Below the pieces are notes generated by a model. That model was not told the DNA's origin and did not search any database. It saw nothing but the letters and a program-made list of their open reading frames with translations. The translations under genes were made by a program, and so were the position numbers. Of a stretch of 64,000 nucleotides of DNA, positions 43,597 to 54,125 are shown piece by piece; position 1 is the stretch's first letter; each line of letters opens with the position of its first letter. The stretch is from Lachnospiraceae bacterium (GTDB taxonomy: Bacteria; Bacillota; Clostridia; Lachnospirales; Lachnospiraceae). The stretch is taken from the NCBI GenBank assembly GCA_015057625.1, contig SVDZ01000012.1, positions 1-64,000 on the forward strand, read 5' to 3'.

Positions 43597-44105
43597 AGTA
43601 CGATTTCTCCTTTTTCTAATGATTCTTTAACTAATATAATTCGCTGGTTTGATGAACCTCTGAATTTTAAATTTAAATCTTTTTTTGCCTCAATAAATTT
43701 CCCGTCAACGATTACGTCTATATAAGAGAGAAATTCTTGAGTGAGTGGCCATTTCGGACACATCTTTTCGAGAATGTCCGTGTCAAAAGAAAAGCCTGTG
43801 TAGCACCATATGGTTTTTTCAGGATACTTTTCCTTGATTGCCTTTGCCAATGGGAGAAGACCCTCCTGGTTGACGTATTCGAAAGGCTCGCCTCCGAGAA
43901 ATGATATTCCTTTGTAATGTTCAAAACTAAGCTTGTCTAATATGAAATCAAATTCTTTTTGAGTAAACGGATTGCCGTAGTTGAAATCCCAGGCCTCTTG
44001 ATTGAAACAGCCGGGACATGCATGATTACAACCGCTTACGAAAATTGAAACTCTAATGCCGGGACCGTTGGCAACATCATATTCTTTTATATCTGCATAA
44101 TTCAT
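43587..44105 (-). CDS. nrdG: Anaerobic ribonucleotide reductase activating protein
   Basis: A 172-residue radical SAM enzyme that installs the glycyl radical on NrdD. The cluster ligands are Cys26, Cys30 and Cys33 in G-C-N-H-A-C-P-G-C-F; the G-G-E-P SAM motif is present (S-F-L-G-G-E-P-F). I start it at the ATG at 44105, 12 bases from AAAGGA; an in-frame TTG at 44117 touches that site. It lies downstream of nrdD on the same strand but is separated from it by an intrinsic terminator, so reduced expression relative to nrdD is expected. Confidence 0.95.
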   Translation of the reverse strand: MNYADIKEYDVANGPGIRVSIFVSGCNHACPGCFNQEAWDFNYGNPFTQKEFDFILDKLSFEHYKGISFLGGEPFEYVNQEGLLPLAKAIKEKYPEKTIWCYTGFSFDTDILEKMCPKWPLTQEFLSYIDVIVDGKFIEAKKDLNLKFRGSSNQRIILVKESLEKGEIVLWQ

Positions 44106-44205
44106 AACAATCCACAATCCTTTCTGATGTTAATAGTCCTCAAAATAAGTAAAGCTGACGCACACTTTGCAACAAAAAAACGGCGAGAGTGTTCCCTGAT
44201 AATTG

Positions 44206-44261
44206 CGAAAAAAGATGGTGCAAAACCACTGTAAAGAGAAGAAAAGTGGTTCTACACCATC
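44206..44261 (-). terminator. Terminator between nrdD and nrdG
   Basis: On the minus strand GATGGTG (44255-44261) and CACCATC (44214-44220) form the base of a hairpin with an inner ACCACT/AGTGGT helix, followed by TTTTTTCGC. It would limit readthrough from nrdD into nrdG. Confidence 0.8.
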
Positions 44262-44309
44262 TGAATTATATTGGATGAGGACGGTTAAATTCCAATATAA
44301 TTATAGGTC

Positions 44310-46439
44310 TTAGATATGAAGTACTCTGGATGAAATTTCTTTGGTCTTACCTACGTTCCAGAAATTTTCCCCAAGATAACCACATGTTCTACGAGTTACA
44401 TTCATTTTTGAGTGATCCTTGTTATGGCACTGTGGACATTCCCACTCGCCATCCTCATTAACAATGATCTCACCATCAAAACCACATTCGTGACAGTAGT
44501 CTGATTTGGTGTTGAACTCAGCGTACTGAATGTTGTCGTAGATGAACTTAACAAGTTCTTCTAAAGCCTCAATATTATGTCTCATATTAGGTATCTCTAC
44601 GTATGAGATTGCTCCTCCAGAGGAGATGTTCTGGAATTGGCTTTCAAAAGTAAATTTGCTGAAAGCGTCAATCTTTTCACGTACGTCAACATGATATGAG
44701 TTTGTATAATACCCTTTGTCCGTAACATCTTCAATGGAACCAAACTTTTCTTTGTCGATTCTTGCAAATCTGTAGCACAATGATTCGGCAGGAGTTCCAT
44801 AAAGACCAAATCCAAGTCCAGTGTTTGCCTTCCATGAGTCACATGCCTGACGAAGACGTTTCATAACTCTTAAAGCAAAATCTGTACCTTTTGGATCTGT
44901 GTGGCTTACACCTTTAACAAGCTTTGTAACTTCGTATAAACCAATATATCCGAGTGAGATGGTTGAGTAACCGTTATGAAGAAGTTTGTCAATCTTCTCA
45001 CCCTTATCAAGACGGGCAATAGCTCCGTACTGCCAATGAATAGGACTTACATCTGATAATACGCCCTCAAGAGCACGATGTCTGCACATAAGTGCTTCGA
45101 AACAGAGCGAAAGTCTCTCTTCAAGCAATGGCCAGAACTTTTCTTCATCCTGTCCTGAAATAATACCAATCTGTGGAAGGTTAAGACTTACAACGCCCTG
45201 ATTGAAACGTCCTTCCCATTTGAAGTTTCCGTTTTCATCTTTCCAGTTTGAGAGGAAAGAACGGCAACCCATACATGAGAATACTTCACCTTCATAATTT
45301 TCTCTCATCTTCTTTGCAGAGATGTAATCAGGATACATCCTCTTAGCAGAACACTGTACAGCCATCTTCGTGATGTAGTCGTACTTGCCGCCTTTTAAGC
45401 AGTTGTGTTCATCAAGAACATATATAAGTTTAGGGAAAGCAGGTGTAACATAAACACCTTTTTCATTTTTGATTCCCTCGATACGCTGTCTTAAAATCTC
45501 CTGAACAATGAGTGCAACTTCATCTGCATACTCATCATTTTCATCGATGTTGAGGAAGAGTGTAACGAATGGTGACTGACCGTTTGTAGTCATCAGAGTG
45601 TTAATCTGATACTGAATAGTCTGAACACCGGATTTTAATTCGTCGTAAACTCTGTCATTTACAAACTGCTCGATGAGTTTAGGATCCATTTCACTACCAT
45701 ATTTTTCAAGGTAGTGTTTAGTATATTTGTCACGACTCTTTCTCAAGTATTTTCCAAGATGTCTGATATCAACAGACTGACCACCGTACTGGGAACTTGC
45801 AACAGAAGCGATAATCTGTGTAGTTACAGTACATGCAACCTGGAAACTCTTAGGACTTTCGATAAGCTTTCCGTTGATAACGGTGCCATTATCTAACATA
45901 TCTGAAATATTAATCAGACAGCAGTTAAAAATAGGCTGTAAATAATAATCTGAATCATGGAAATGAAGAATTCCATCTTCGTGAGCCTTAGAAATCTTTT
46001 CAGGGAGAAGAAGTCTCTTTGTAAGATCTCTTGATACCTCGCCGGCAATAAGGTCACGCTGTGTTGAAGCTATAACAGCATTCTTGTTTGAATTCTCTTC
46101 CATAACATCTTTATTAGTGTTACCGATAAGAGCTAAAATAGAATCGTCAGTAGTGTTTGCCTTTCTAACTAACTCTCTGTTGTAGCGGTAGATAATATAA
46201 GTTTTGGCAAGAACAAATTTCTTCTCTGCCATGAGCTTTTGCTCAATAATATCCTGAATATCTTCAACCGCCATCTCTTCGTAACCACGGTTTTCGATAG
46301 AAGCGAGAATATTATAAATCTTATCTTCGCTGATTTTTTCAGAAGACTCAACCTCGTCATTTGCTTTTTGAATGGCTGATACAATTTTGTTACGGTCATA
46401 AGCCGTTCTTCGACCGTCTCTTTTAATAACCTTCTGCAT
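44310..46439 (-). CDS. nrdD: Anaerobic ribonucleoside-triphosphate reductase
   Basis: A 709-residue class III reductase. An N-terminal ATP-cone (about 1-90, V-I-K-R-D-G-R-R) provides allosteric control. The barrel holds F-S-C-M-G-C-R. A zinc ribbon near the C-terminus has C-x-x-C (Y-C-H-E-C-G) and C-P-Q-C. The glycyl radical site is in R-R-T-C-G-Y-L-G with Gly687. It reduces ribonucleotides to deoxyribonucleotides without oxygen. The ribosome site AAAGGAG precedes the ATG. Upstream lie several repeated palindromes that look like NrdR sites. Its presence fits a strict anaerobe. Confidence 0.97.
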   Translation of the reverse strand: MQKVIKRDGRRTAYDRNKIVSAIQKANDEVESSEKISEDKIYNILASIENRGYEEMAVEDIQDIIEQKLMAEKKFVLAKTYIIYRYNRELVRKANTTDDSILALIGNTNKDVMEENSNKNAVIASTQRDLIAGEVSRDLTKRLLLPEKISKAHEDGILHFHDSDYYLQPIFNCCLINISDMLDNGTVINGKLIESPKSFQVACTVTTQIIASVASSQYGGQSVDIRHLGKYLRKSRDKYTKHYLEKYGSEMDPKLIEQFVNDRVYDELKSGVQTIQYQINTLMTTNGQSPFVTLFLNIDENDEYADEVALIVQEILRQRIEGIKNEKGVYVTPAFPKLIYVLDEHNCLKGGKYDYITKMAVQCSAKRMYPDYISAKKMRENYEGEVFSCMGCRSFLSNWKDENGNFKWEGRFNQGVVSLNLPQIGIISGQDEEKFWPLLEERLSLCFEALMCRHRALEGVLSDVSPIHWQYGAIARLDKGEKIDKLLHNGYSTISLGYIGLYEVTKLVKGVSHTDPKGTDFALRVMKRLRQACDSWKANTGLGFGLYGTPAESLCYRFARIDKEKFGSIEDVTDKGYYTNSYHVDVREKIDAFSKFTFESQFQNISSGGAISYVEIPNMRHNIEALEELVKFIYDNIQYAEFNTKSDYCHECGFDGEIIVNEDGEWECPQCHNKDHSKMNVTRRTCGYLGENFWNVGKTKEISSRVLHI

Positions 46440-46520
46440 TTGAATACTCCTTTATATTGAAAAAATAATTTCATCCTTTTTTCTGCACTTCATTATAACA
46501 TTATAAGAGATAGATGTCTA

Positions 46521-46565
46521 CCACATATTGATTGATTATTTTTATTAACACAACATATTGTAGTA
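46521..46565 (-). promoter_or_regulatory. Candidate NrdR boxes near the nrdD start
   Basis: ACATATTG occurs at 46523-46530 and 46553-46560, 30 bases apart. The second is in ACACAACATATTGTAGT, which resembles the NrdR consensus (ACACWATATATWGTGT type). The position, 80-125 bases upstream of the nrdD start codon, suits repression of nrdD. Confidence 0.5.
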
Positions 46566-46671
46566 CAAATAAGAGAAATTGAAATTTATAAAAACAAGTA
46601 AAATAAGGACAAAAAACGATTCAGAAGCCACGACAGAAAATATTAAAAAAATATTAAATTTTGTAAAAAAT

Positions 46672-46708
46672 ACATCATATTGTGTTATTATACACATCAT
46701 ATTGTGGT
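46672..46708. promoter_or_regulatory. Second tandem pair of NrdR-like boxes
   Basis: ACATCATATTGTGTT and ACACATCATATTGTGGT carry CATATTGTG at 46676-46684 and 46698-46706, 22 bases (about two helical turns) apart. Paired boxes on one helix face are typical of NrdR. The rest of the 426-base gap (46440-46865) is AT-rich, with an additional promoter and hairpin described separately. Confidence 0.5.
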
Positions 46709-46747
46709 TTTAATAATAAAAAAAATCATAAAAAGTTAATTTGCATA

Positions 46748-46776
46748 GTGACTAAAATGAAAACACCGTTTATAAT
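46748..46776 (+). promoter_or_regulatory. Promoter of the MraY-like gene
   Basis: GTGACT (46748-46753) and a perfect TATAAT (46771-46776) are 17 bases apart. The resulting transcript would begin just before an inverted repeat TGTGGGAAT (46781-46789) / ATTCCCACA (46826-46834), which may be an operator or leader hairpin. Confidence 0.55.
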
Positions 46777-46865
46777 TTGTTGTGGGAATTATATCCTTAT
46801 TTATAATTAAAAGGGTGTGATTATTATTCCCACACATATTTTTAGGAATACCAAGGAGATTATTC

Positions 46866-47819
46866 ATGCTAGTAGGATTATTAAATAATGTTGTAGAACA
46901 ATATCAGGTTATAATTATAGGGATATTATTCGCGTGTGTTTCCACACTTGCAATGTTAAAATGTGAATTTAAGTTTTTGCCACAGGATCAGGGGAGAGAG
47001 TTCGCAGTTAACGGAGAACTGTCAAAAGGAAAAATCAGAGGAGTGGGAATTATTATGGTTGCCTGCTTCATTTTTTCAAGTATTTTGTTTATACCTGTAA
47101 CAAAAGAATATGTGATTTATGCAATACTTTTGTTTGCCATGATGCTCAGCGGATATTTAGATGACATGTCAAAGATTCCATGGAGTGATTATAAGAAAGG
47201 ACTTATCGATTTTGTAATAAGTCTTGTTACAGTAATAGTATTCATCAAAAATAACAGTACAGATATTACAGTATTTGGAAATGTATTTCATATTAATCCG
47301 ATACTTTTTGGGTTTCTCGCCATTGTATTACTATGGGTGAGTATCAACGTAACTAACTGTTCAGATGGAGTTGACGGACTTTGTTCTTCTCTCAGCATTG
47401 TGACATTGTTTTCGTTTGCAGTAATTTTTCCTGTGCAGTTAGGGGATTACAAGAATTATATTTTCCTTATGGTAGGAGTTCTGCTTGCATATCTTTATTT
47501 CAACACATCACCGAGTACAATGCTTATGGGAGATGCAGGCTCTAGAGCTATCGGATTCTTTATCGCACTTATAGCAATGAAGTCAGGACATCCAATCAGT
47601 TTTGTAGGACTTGCGTTGCTTCTTATAATAGATGGTGGATTGGGCTTGGTTAAAATCTTCTTATTAAGATTTTTGAAAATCAGTATTTTAAAGAATACAA
47701 GAACACCTATCCATGATGAAATGAGAAAAAACAAAGGATGGTCAGATACTCAGGTGGTTTACAGATTTTTAGCCTTCCAGATTGTTGCCTCAGTTATCTG
47801 CTACCTTTTTATTGCTTAA
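46866..47819 (+). CDS. MraY-like phospho-sugar lipid transferase
   Basis: A 317-residue multipass protein (about ten helices) of the MraY/WecA superfamily, which moves a phospho-sugar onto undecaprenyl phosphate. Motifs seen are L-D-D-M (Mg-binding) near residue 99, N-C-S-D-G-V-D-G-L, M-G-D-A-G-S and T-P-I-H-D-E-M-R-K-N-K-G-W. The last lacks the H-H-H run of classical MraY and the gene stands outside a division/wall cluster, so it is probably a paralogue whose acceptor or sugar is uncertain. AAGGAGA precedes the ATG. It has its own promoter and is followed by a 16-base tandem repeat before lepA. Confidence 0.82.
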   Translation: MLVGLLNNVVEQYQVIIIGILFACVSTLAMLKCEFKFLPQDQGREFAVNGELSKGKIRGVGIIMVACFIFSSILFIPVTKEYVIYAILLFAMMLSGYLDDMSKIPWSDYKKGLIDFVISLVTVIVFIKNNSTDITVFGNVFHINPILFGFLAIVLLWVSINVTNCSDGVDGLCSSLSIVTLFSFAVIFPVQLGDYKNYIFLMVGVLLAYLYFNTSPSTMLMGDAGSRAIGFFIALIAMKSGHPISFVGLALLLIIDGGLGLVKIFLLRFLKISILKNTRTPIHDEMRKNKGWSDTQVVYRFLAFQIVASVICYLFIA

Positions 47820-47827
47820 AAATTATA

Positions 47828-47875
47828 CTGTTTTAAACAATATCTGTTTTAAACAATATCTGTTTTAAACAATAG
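47828..47875 (+). repeat. Three tandem 16-base units
   Basis: CTGTTTTAAACAATAT is repeated at 47828 and 47844 exactly and at 47860 with the last base changed. Each unit holds the near-palindrome TGTTTTAAACA. They lie between the MraY-like gene and lepA. They may be a slipped repeat or clustered binding sites. Confidence 0.8.
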
Positions 47876-47967
47876 CAATAAGCGCCGATATGGACGGATG
47901 CTATATGAGTGCAGGGAAGCTGCGTGTCAGTTTAATATGAATAGATAATAAAAAAGGAGAATTTAGT

Positions 47968-49785
47968 TTGGGAAATATAGATCAGAGTAAAATTAGAAAT
48001 TTTTGTATTATAGCACATATTGATCACGGTAAGTCTACATTGGCTGACAGAATCATTGAAAAGACAGGACTTCTTACCAGCAGAGAAATGCAGGCCCAGG
48101 TTCTTGACAATATGGATCTTGAGAGGGAGAGAGGAATCACTATCAAAGCGCAGACGGTAAGAACTGTTTACAAGGCACAGGATGGTGAGGAGTATATCTT
48201 CAATCTCATTGATACTCCGGGACATGTGGATTTCAATTATGAGGTTTCAAGAAGTTTAGCTGCCTGTGATGGCGCAGTATTAGTTGTTGATGCGGCTCAG
48301 GGTGTTGAGGCTCAGACACTTGCAAATGTTTATCTTGCACTTGACCACGACCTTGAAGTGTTCCCTGTTATTAACAAGATTGATTTGCCTAGTGCGGATC
48401 CTGAAAGAGTTAAGGAAGAAATCGAGGATGTTATTGGAATCGAGGCACAGGATGCACCTTGTATTTCAGCAAAGACAGGTCTTAATATAGAAGAAGTTTT
48501 AGAGGCGATTGTTCATAAGGTGCCATCACCTGTTGGCGATAAGAATGCTCCGCTTCAGGCGCTTATCTTTGATAGCATTTATGATTCCTATAAGGGTGTT
48601 ATTGTATTTTGCCGTGTCAAAGAGGGAACAGTTAAGCCTGGCATGAATATTAAAATGATGGCTACAGGAGCTACTGCAAATGTAGTGGAAGTAGGATATT
48701 TTGGTGCAGGGCAGTTTATTCCTTGCGACGAGTTGTCAGCGGGAATGGTTGGTTACATTACAGCCAGCATCAAAAATGTTAAGGATACAAGTGTGGGTGA
48801 TACAATCACAAATCTTGATAATCCATGTGCGGAACCACTTCCGGGTTATAAAAAAGTAAACTCAATGGTTTACTGTGGAATGTATCCTGCGGACGGAGCA
48901 AAGTATCCTGACCTCAGAGATGCTTTGGAAAAACTTCAGCTTAATGATGCTGCACTTAACTATGAACCTGAGACTTCAATAGCTCTTGGTTTTGGTTTCA
49001 GATGCGGATTCCTTGGACTTTTACATTTAGAGATTATTCAGGAGAGACTTGAGAGAGAGTACAATCTCGATCTTGTAACAACAGCTCCTTCAGTTATTTA
49101 TAAAGTATACAAGACAAACGGTGAAGTAATAGAACTTACAAATCCAACCAATCTTCCTGATCCGTCAGAGATTCTTTATATGGAAGAGCCTGTGGTCAGA
49201 GCAGAGATTATGGTTACAACAGAATTTATCGGTGCCATTATGGAACTTTGCCAGCAGAGACGTGGCGTGTACATCAGCATGGAATATGTAGACAATGGCG
49301 CCAGAGCGATGATTAAATATGATCTTCCACTCAACGAAATTATTTATGATTTCTTTGATGCCCTCAAGTCACGTTCAAGAGGATATGCTTCCTTTGATTA
49401 TGAGATGAAGGGATATGAGAAAGCAGAACTTGTTAAGCTTGATATCCTTATCAATAAAGAAGAAGTGGATGCGCTTTCATTTATTGTTCATGCAGACACA
49501 GCTTACGAGCGTGGGAAGAAGATGTGTGAGAAGCTAAAGAAAGAGATTCCAAGACAGATGTTTGAAGTGCCTATTCAGGCGGCAATCGGAAACAAGGTAA
49601 TTGCCAGAGAAACTGTTAAGGCCATGAGAAAAGACGTTCTTGCAAAATGTTACGGTGGTGATATTTCAAGAAAGAAAAAGCTTCTTGAAAAGCAGAAGGA
49701 AGGAAAGAAACGTATGCGTCAGGTTGGAAATGTTGAGATTCCACAGCAGGCGTTTATGTCAGTGCTTAAACTTGATGAAGAATAA
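47968..49785 (+). CDS. lepA: Elongation factor 4 (back-translocating GTPase)
   Basis: A 605-residue translational GTPase. G1 is [10 protein letters not shown]2 is the E-R-G-I-T region, G3 is D-T-P-G-H and G4 is N-K-I-D. The C-terminal EF4-specific domain ends near [15 protein letters not shown]. It begins with TTG at 47968, seven bases after AAGGAGA; no ATG fits, and the conserved N-terminus D-Q-S-K-I-R-N-F begins here. The stop codon overlaps the hemW start by 11 bases. Confidence 0.96.
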   Translation: MGNIDQSKIRNFCIIAHIDHGKSTLADRIIEKTGLLTSREMQAQVLDNMDLERERGITIKAQTVRTVYKAQDGEEYIFNLIDTPGHVDFNYEVSRSLAACDGAVLVVDAAQGVEAQTLANVYLALDHDLEVFPVINKIDLPSADPERVKEEIEDVIGIEAQDAPCISAKTGLNIEEVLEAIVHKVPSPVGDKNAPLQALIFDSIYDSYKGVIVFCRVKEGTVKPGMNIKMMATGATANVVEVGYFGAGQFIPCDELSAGMVGYITASIKNVKDTSVGDTITNLDNPCAEPLPGYKKVNSMVYCGMYPADGAKYPDLRDALEKLQLNDAALNYEPETSIALGFGFRCGFLGLLHLEIIQERLEREYNLDLVTTAPSVIYKVYKTNGEVIELTNPTNLPDPSEILYMEEPVVRAEIMVTTEFIGAIMELCQQRRGVYISMEYVDNGARAMIKYDLPLNEIIYDFFDALKSRSRGYASFDYEMKGYEKAELVKLDILINKEEVDALSFIVHADTAYERGKKMCEKLKKEIPRQMFEVPIQAAIGNKVIARETVKAMRKDVLAKCYGGDISRKKKLLEKQKEGKKRMRQVGNVEIPQQAFMSVLKLDEE

Positions 49786-51007
49786 TTTAGAAATATATAT
49801 TCATATTCCTTTTTGCGTAAGGAAATGCAGATATTGTGATTTTTTATCTGCGCCGGCCGACGATGAAACAAAGGAAAAATATGTGAAAGCTCTTATCAAT
49901 GAAATAAAGGCATATGGAAAAATATTGTCGAAAAAGCAATTGAAGGTGGACAGTATTTTTATCGGCGGTGGAACACCATCAGTGTTAGAAGCCGGTGATA
50001 TGGCAGAGATATTGAGCACGGTGAGAAATGAGTTTGAGTTTGACAGTCCTGAAATTACCATAGAGGTAAACCCAAAAACTGTGGACCAAGATAAGCTTAG
50101 CTCATACAGAAAATCAGGAATTAATCGATTAAGTATAGGACTTCAAAGTGCCAATGACAGTGAACTGACAGAACTTGGGCGAATCCATACATACGAGGAT
50201 TTTCTTGATACTTATAATTGGGCAATGGAATGCGGCTTTGAAAATATTAACATCGATATTATGTCGGCCCTTCCATATCAGACCAAAGAATCCTATGAGA
50301 AAACTGTTAGGGAAATAGTCCGGCTTATGCCAAAACACATTTCAGCTTATAGTCTGATAGTAGAGGATGGGACTCCGCTTAAAGAAGAGGTGGAGAAGGC
50401 GAATCGCCGTGGAGAAGACATTCTTCCTGATGAAGATACTGAACGTGAGATGTATGAACTCACAGAGCAGATTCTTAAAGAGGCAGGATATCACAGATAT
50501 GAAATTTCAAATTATGCCGTGGATAAATCTCACAGGTGCAGACACAATGTGGGCTATTGGCAGAGAAAAAATTATCTGGGATTTGGAATAGGTGCCGCCT
50601 CATTGCTTGGCAATCTTCGCTATAACAATATTGATGATGTGTCAGACTACATAAAAATATGGAGTGAATATGAAAAAACAGATGGATATCTCAATGAAGA
50701 AACTATTGAAAAGGCTGATGGAAATGTCAAAATAGAAGAATTGATATCAAAAACAAGAACCAATATTTTGGAATTATCAGAGAATGATGAGATGGAAGAA
50801 TTTATGTTCTTGGGACTCAGAATGATGGAGGGCATAAGTAAAGAACAATTCAGAGAAAGCTTTGGCAAGGATATAGAAAAAGTATATGGTGATGTTATTG
50901 ACGATCTGACTAATAAAAAAATGATAGAAGAAGAGGACGGATTTATAAGGCTTACAAAGAGAGGAATAGATGTGAGCAATATGGTTTTGTCGGAGTTTCT
51001 TCTATAA
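49775..51007 (+). CDS. hemW: HemW, radical SAM heme chaperone
   Basis: A 410-residue radical SAM protein of the HemN/HemW family. The cluster ligands are Cys14, Cys18 and Cys21 in [29 protein letters not shown] and the C-terminal winged-helix follow. It lacks the extra N-terminal features of true coproporphyrinogen oxidases, which fits HemW, a heme-transfer protein. Translation starts inside the end of lepA (11-base overlap) without an obvious ribosome site, indicating coupling. lepA-hemW is a widespread Firmicutes pair, often followed by hrcA. Confidence 0.92.
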   Translation: MKNNLEIYIHIPFCVRKCRYCDFLSAPADDETKEKYVKALINEIKAYGKILSKKQLKVDSIFIGGGTPSVLEAGDMAEILSTVRNEFEFDSPEITIEVNPKTVDQDKLSSYRKSGINRLSIGLQSANDSELTELGRIHTYEDFLDTYNWAMECGFENINIDIMSALPYQTKESYEKTVREIVRLMPKHISAYSLIVEDGTPLKEEVEKANRRGEDILPDEDTEREMYELTEQILKEAGYHRYEISNYAVDKSHRCRHNVGYWQRKNYLGFGIGAASLLGNLRYNNIDDVSDYIKIWSEYEKTDGYLNEETIEKADGNVKIEELISKTRTNILELSENDEMEEFMFLGLRMMEGISKEQFRESFGKDIEKVYGDVIDDLTNKKMIEEEDGFIRLTKRGIDVSNMVLSEFLL

Positions 51008-51029
51008 AATAAAGTGAGAAAATGAGTAG

Positions 51030-51079
51030 AAATACAAATATCAGTTTGGAGGCAAAAAAATTGATATTTGTATTTTTTT
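51030..51079 (+). terminator. Terminator after hemW
   Basis: A 14-base stem from 51030-51043 pairs with TGATATTTGTATTT (51062-51075), followed by further T. The loop contains TTTGGAGG. Confidence 0.85.
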
Positions 51080-51250
51080 GGTTTGAAAAAGCAAAATTAG
51101 CCAATTTCAGAAATTCCTATTTAAAAAAAACGGGGTTATAATATAGGAGATTTTGAGTACGGAATAATTTAATATTCAAAGCAAAGCAATTGTTAAATGT
51201 TAATAGTTATTTGAAACAATTAGATTCATTCGGTTTAAGGGAGGTTAACG

Positions 51251-53953
51251 ATGAGATTGAATTTTGCGAGGGGATTAAGAAAAACAGTTGCAGGTTCTAT
51301 GATTGCAATTATGGTTGCAACTACATTTACAGCAGGTGGTGTGTCTGCACCATTTAGATTTGTGTCTGTTATGGCAGCAGAACAGTGGAGCAGCACTGCA
51401 GTATATACAGGCGGCAAGCAGGTAGAGTACAATGGAGCAATTTATGAGGCACAATGGTGGACTCAGGGAGAAACACCGGGAAAGGCAAGTGTTTGGAAGT
51501 TTATTTCAAATGTAGGTGGTGGAGAGACTCAGAATAACGGAGGCGAGACACAGTATCAGGGCGGAGATATTGAGAGCCCTAGTGAAGGTTTAGATCCAAA
51601 GGTTGGAACCAATCCTTTCGGTGTAAAATATCCAAAATCATACTATAACAAAAAAGTAGTAGGATATTTCCCAAATTATGCAATCGGTTCAGATGCTCAC
51701 GAGCATTTCAATATTGCAGACCTTCAGTGGGATGTTCTCACACACGTTCAGTATGCATTCGGTGTTGTAAATAAAAACACATGCGAAATTGAATGCGGAG
51801 ATGTCGCAAACGATATTCAGAATAGATTTGATGACAATACATTCATCCACAAAGGAAAAGCTATTAAGATGGATGAATCTTTAGGATATTACGGACAGTT
51901 CAACATTATGCATACATTAAAGAAGATGTATCCAAATGTTACAGTTCTCATCTCAACAGGTGGTTGGGGTGCATCAGAGGGTCTCTGGTATGCAACACAG
52001 AACGAAGCTTCAATGAGAAAGTTCAGTAAGTCAGCAGTTGCATTTATCAGAAAATATGGATTTGATGGAATTGATATCGACTTTGAGTTCCCATCAGAGA
52101 CACCTCTTTCAGGTAACTACACAGACTTTACAGAGTCTATCAGACCTGGTATTGCAAACAGATATGCTCAGTTTATTAAGATTTTAAGTGAAGATTTATC
52201 AACAGCTGCAAAACAGGATGGAAAGTACTACTGGCTTACAAGTGCGGTTTCTGCATCTTCGTGGGTACTTGGAGGACAGACTAACTCAGACTTCCTTGAC
52301 TATCTTGATTTTGTATCAGTAATGTCATACGACTATCATGGTGGTTGGAACAACTACGTAGAGAATCAGGCAAACATTTATCCTGATCCTGCAGATGGCG
52401 AAACAGCAAACATGGATGTTAAGACTCTTGGATTTGACTGGTCTTACAAGTTCTACAGAGGTAAAGTACAGTCAGAAAAGATTCTTATGGGTGTACCTTA
52501 TTACACAAGAGGTTGGGCAAATGTATCAGGAGGAACAAACGGACTTCACGGTTCTTCAGGAAATCCTCTTACAAATGCAACAGACGGCCTTAATCTCTGG
52601 TGCGATCTTGATGCAAACGGAAACGAAGTTGCAGCAGGTGCTAACCCACTTTGGCATGTAATGAACTTAATGAAGACAAATTCTAACTATAAAAAATACT
52701 GGGATCCTGTAGGAAAGGTTCCACATATTTACAATGCAAGTAATGGAGCTTTCCTTACATTTGAGGATACAGATTCAGTTCAGGAGAGAATTAACTACGT
52801 AAAGAATCAGAATCTTGGTGGTGTACTTATCTGGGTAATGCACGGAGATTATGATTACAATACAGCGACAGGAAAATACGAAGTAGGTGATACACTCACA
52901 ACAATGTTCTACAATCAGTTTAAGGCAGCAGGACCATCTCAGGTAACTTCTGATATTGATTACACAAATAAGACAATGAACTTTGATGTGGATTTAAGTG
53001 CAGGAAAGTACGATCATCCAAACTATACATATTCGATTAAAGTTACAAACAGAAGCGGAAGCGATATTCCTTCAGGATTTACATTCAGCTTCCTTCTTCC
53101 AAAATCATCGAACTTTACAAGTTCATGGGGAGGAACATATTCGGTTAGAGATTTCAATTACGCAATGAACGAAGTTACACTTACTTCTTCAAGCGGATTG
53201 CCAAATAACGGAACAGTTGAGTTTACAGGAATGATGAAGTGTTGCTTCTCAGCATTAAAGAATTTCAAATTAAACGGATTTTCGCAGACAAAAGAAGTAA
53301 ATGCTGAAATTGCAAGACTTAACAGATCATTTATTACAGATCAGAATGATGGCGGTAATGAGGAGGCACCAACAGAGAATCCAACTCAGAAACCAACAGA
53401 GACTACTACTGAAGTGCCAACAACAGCAGTTAACACAAGCGCAAAAATGACTGTTAACGGATTCCAGATTAGTGCTGTGGCTAATGGATTCAGAACTGTT
53501 TACACAGTTGATGATCCAAAGAGTGAAGTAAGCAGTGTTGGAATGGTTTACGGAGTAGCTTCTTATGTACCACAGAGCGATATGGTAGTTGGTTCATCAA
53601 ACTCATATGTTTATGATATTGCAGCTACTGCAAACGGAAAGCTTGACAAGAATTACGGAGGCAAAACTTCAACTTCAAGTTACGCTATGACAATGGAATT
53701 AATTAAGACAAAATCCTTCCTCACATCAGAACTTTATGTAAGAGCTTATGCAAAGCTTAAGAACGGCGCTGTTATTTACAGTGATATCAAGCCTGTTGTA
53801 ATTAAGGATATTGCAGAGAAACTCTACACAAGAGAGATGATGACAAATGAACTTGGACATTCATTCTTATATAACAGTATTTTGAAGGTATGTGATCCTT
53901 CATATGTAGAGATTCCATTTGACTACAGAAAAATGTTAGTAAAACCATACTAA
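51251..53953 (+). CDS. Secreted GH18 chitinase-like protein
   Basis: A 900-residue exported enzyme. A signal peptide (about 1-42) is followed by a CBM5/12-type chitin-binding module (44-85, with Y-N-G-A-I-Y-E-A-Q-W-W and W-K-F). The GH18 barrel (about 130-560) has S-T-G-G-W-G and D-G-I-D-I-D-F-E (272-279) with the catalytic Glu279, M-S-Y-D-Y and W-V-M-H-G-D. A beta-sandwich (about 575-690) and a Thr/Pro/Glu linker follow. The last 168 residues (733-900) match the C-terminus of the CE2-type protein at 5652-9674. GGGAGG is before the ATG. The likely substrate is chitin or a related GlcNAc polymer. It is flanked by terminators. Confidence 0.93.
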   Translation: MRLNFARGLRKTVAGSMIAIMVATTFTAGGVSAPFRFVSVMAAEQWSSTAVYTGGKQVEYNGAIYEAQWWTQGETPGKASVWKFISNVGGGETQNNGGETQYQGGDIESPSEGLDPKVGTNPFGVKYPKSYYNKKVVGYFPNYAIGSDAHEHFNIADLQWDVLTHVQYAFGVVNKNTCEIECGDVANDIQNRFDDNTFIHKGKAIKMDESLGYYGQFNIMHTLKKMYPNVTVLISTGGWGASEGLWYATQNEASMRKFSKSAVAFIRKYGFDGIDIDFEFPSETPLSGNYTDFTESIRPGIANRYAQFIKILSEDLSTAAKQDGKYYWLTSAVSASSWVLGGQTNSDFLDYLDFVSVMSYDYHGGWNNYVENQANIYPDPADGETANMDVKTLGFDWSYKFYRGKVQSEKILMGVPYYTRGWANVSGGTNGLHGSSGNPLTNATDGLNLWCDLDANGNEVAAGANPLWHVMNLMKTNSNYKKYWDPVGKVPHIYNASNGAFLTFEDTDSVQERINYVKNQNLGGVLIWVMHGDYDYNTATGKYEVGDTLTTMFYNQFKAAGPSQVTSDIDYTNKTMNFDVDLSAGKYDHPNYTYSIKVTNRSGSDIPSGFTFSFLLPKSSNFTSSWGGTYSVRDFNYAMNEVTLTSSSGLPNNGTVEFTGMMKCCFSALKNFKLNGFSQTKEVNAEIARLNRSFITDQNDGGNEEAPTENPTQKPTETTTEVPTTAVNTSAKMTVNGFQISAVANGFRTVYTVDDPKSEVSSVGMVYGVASYVPQSDMVVGSSNSYVYDIAATANGKLDKNYGGKTSTSSYAMTMELIKTKSFLTSELYVRAYAKLKNGAVIYSDIKPVVIKDIAEKLYTREMMTNELGHSFLYNSILKVCDPSYVEIPFDYRKMLVKPY

Positions 53954-54006
53954 TTATATTAGTGATTAGTACTAATATAAAAGGAAAAATATAGAGAAAT
54001 TACGAA

Positions 54007-54042
54007 ATGGGACGGGGCTTTTTAGCCCTGTTCCATTTTTTT
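54007..54042 (+). terminator. Terminator after the chitinase-like gene
   Basis: ATGGGACGGGGC (54007-54018) pairs with GCCCTGTTCCAT (54025-54036) with one mismatch and runs into seven T residues. A second AT-rich inverted repeat (TTATATTAGT...ACTAATATAA, about 53954-53979) lies just upstream. Confidence 0.9.
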
Positions 54043-54125
54043 ATGAAATAAATGTCCTATAAATAAACTAGAACATAAAAAGCATAAGTGGTAAAATATA
54101 AAAAATTCCAGGAGGCAAACTGTCT

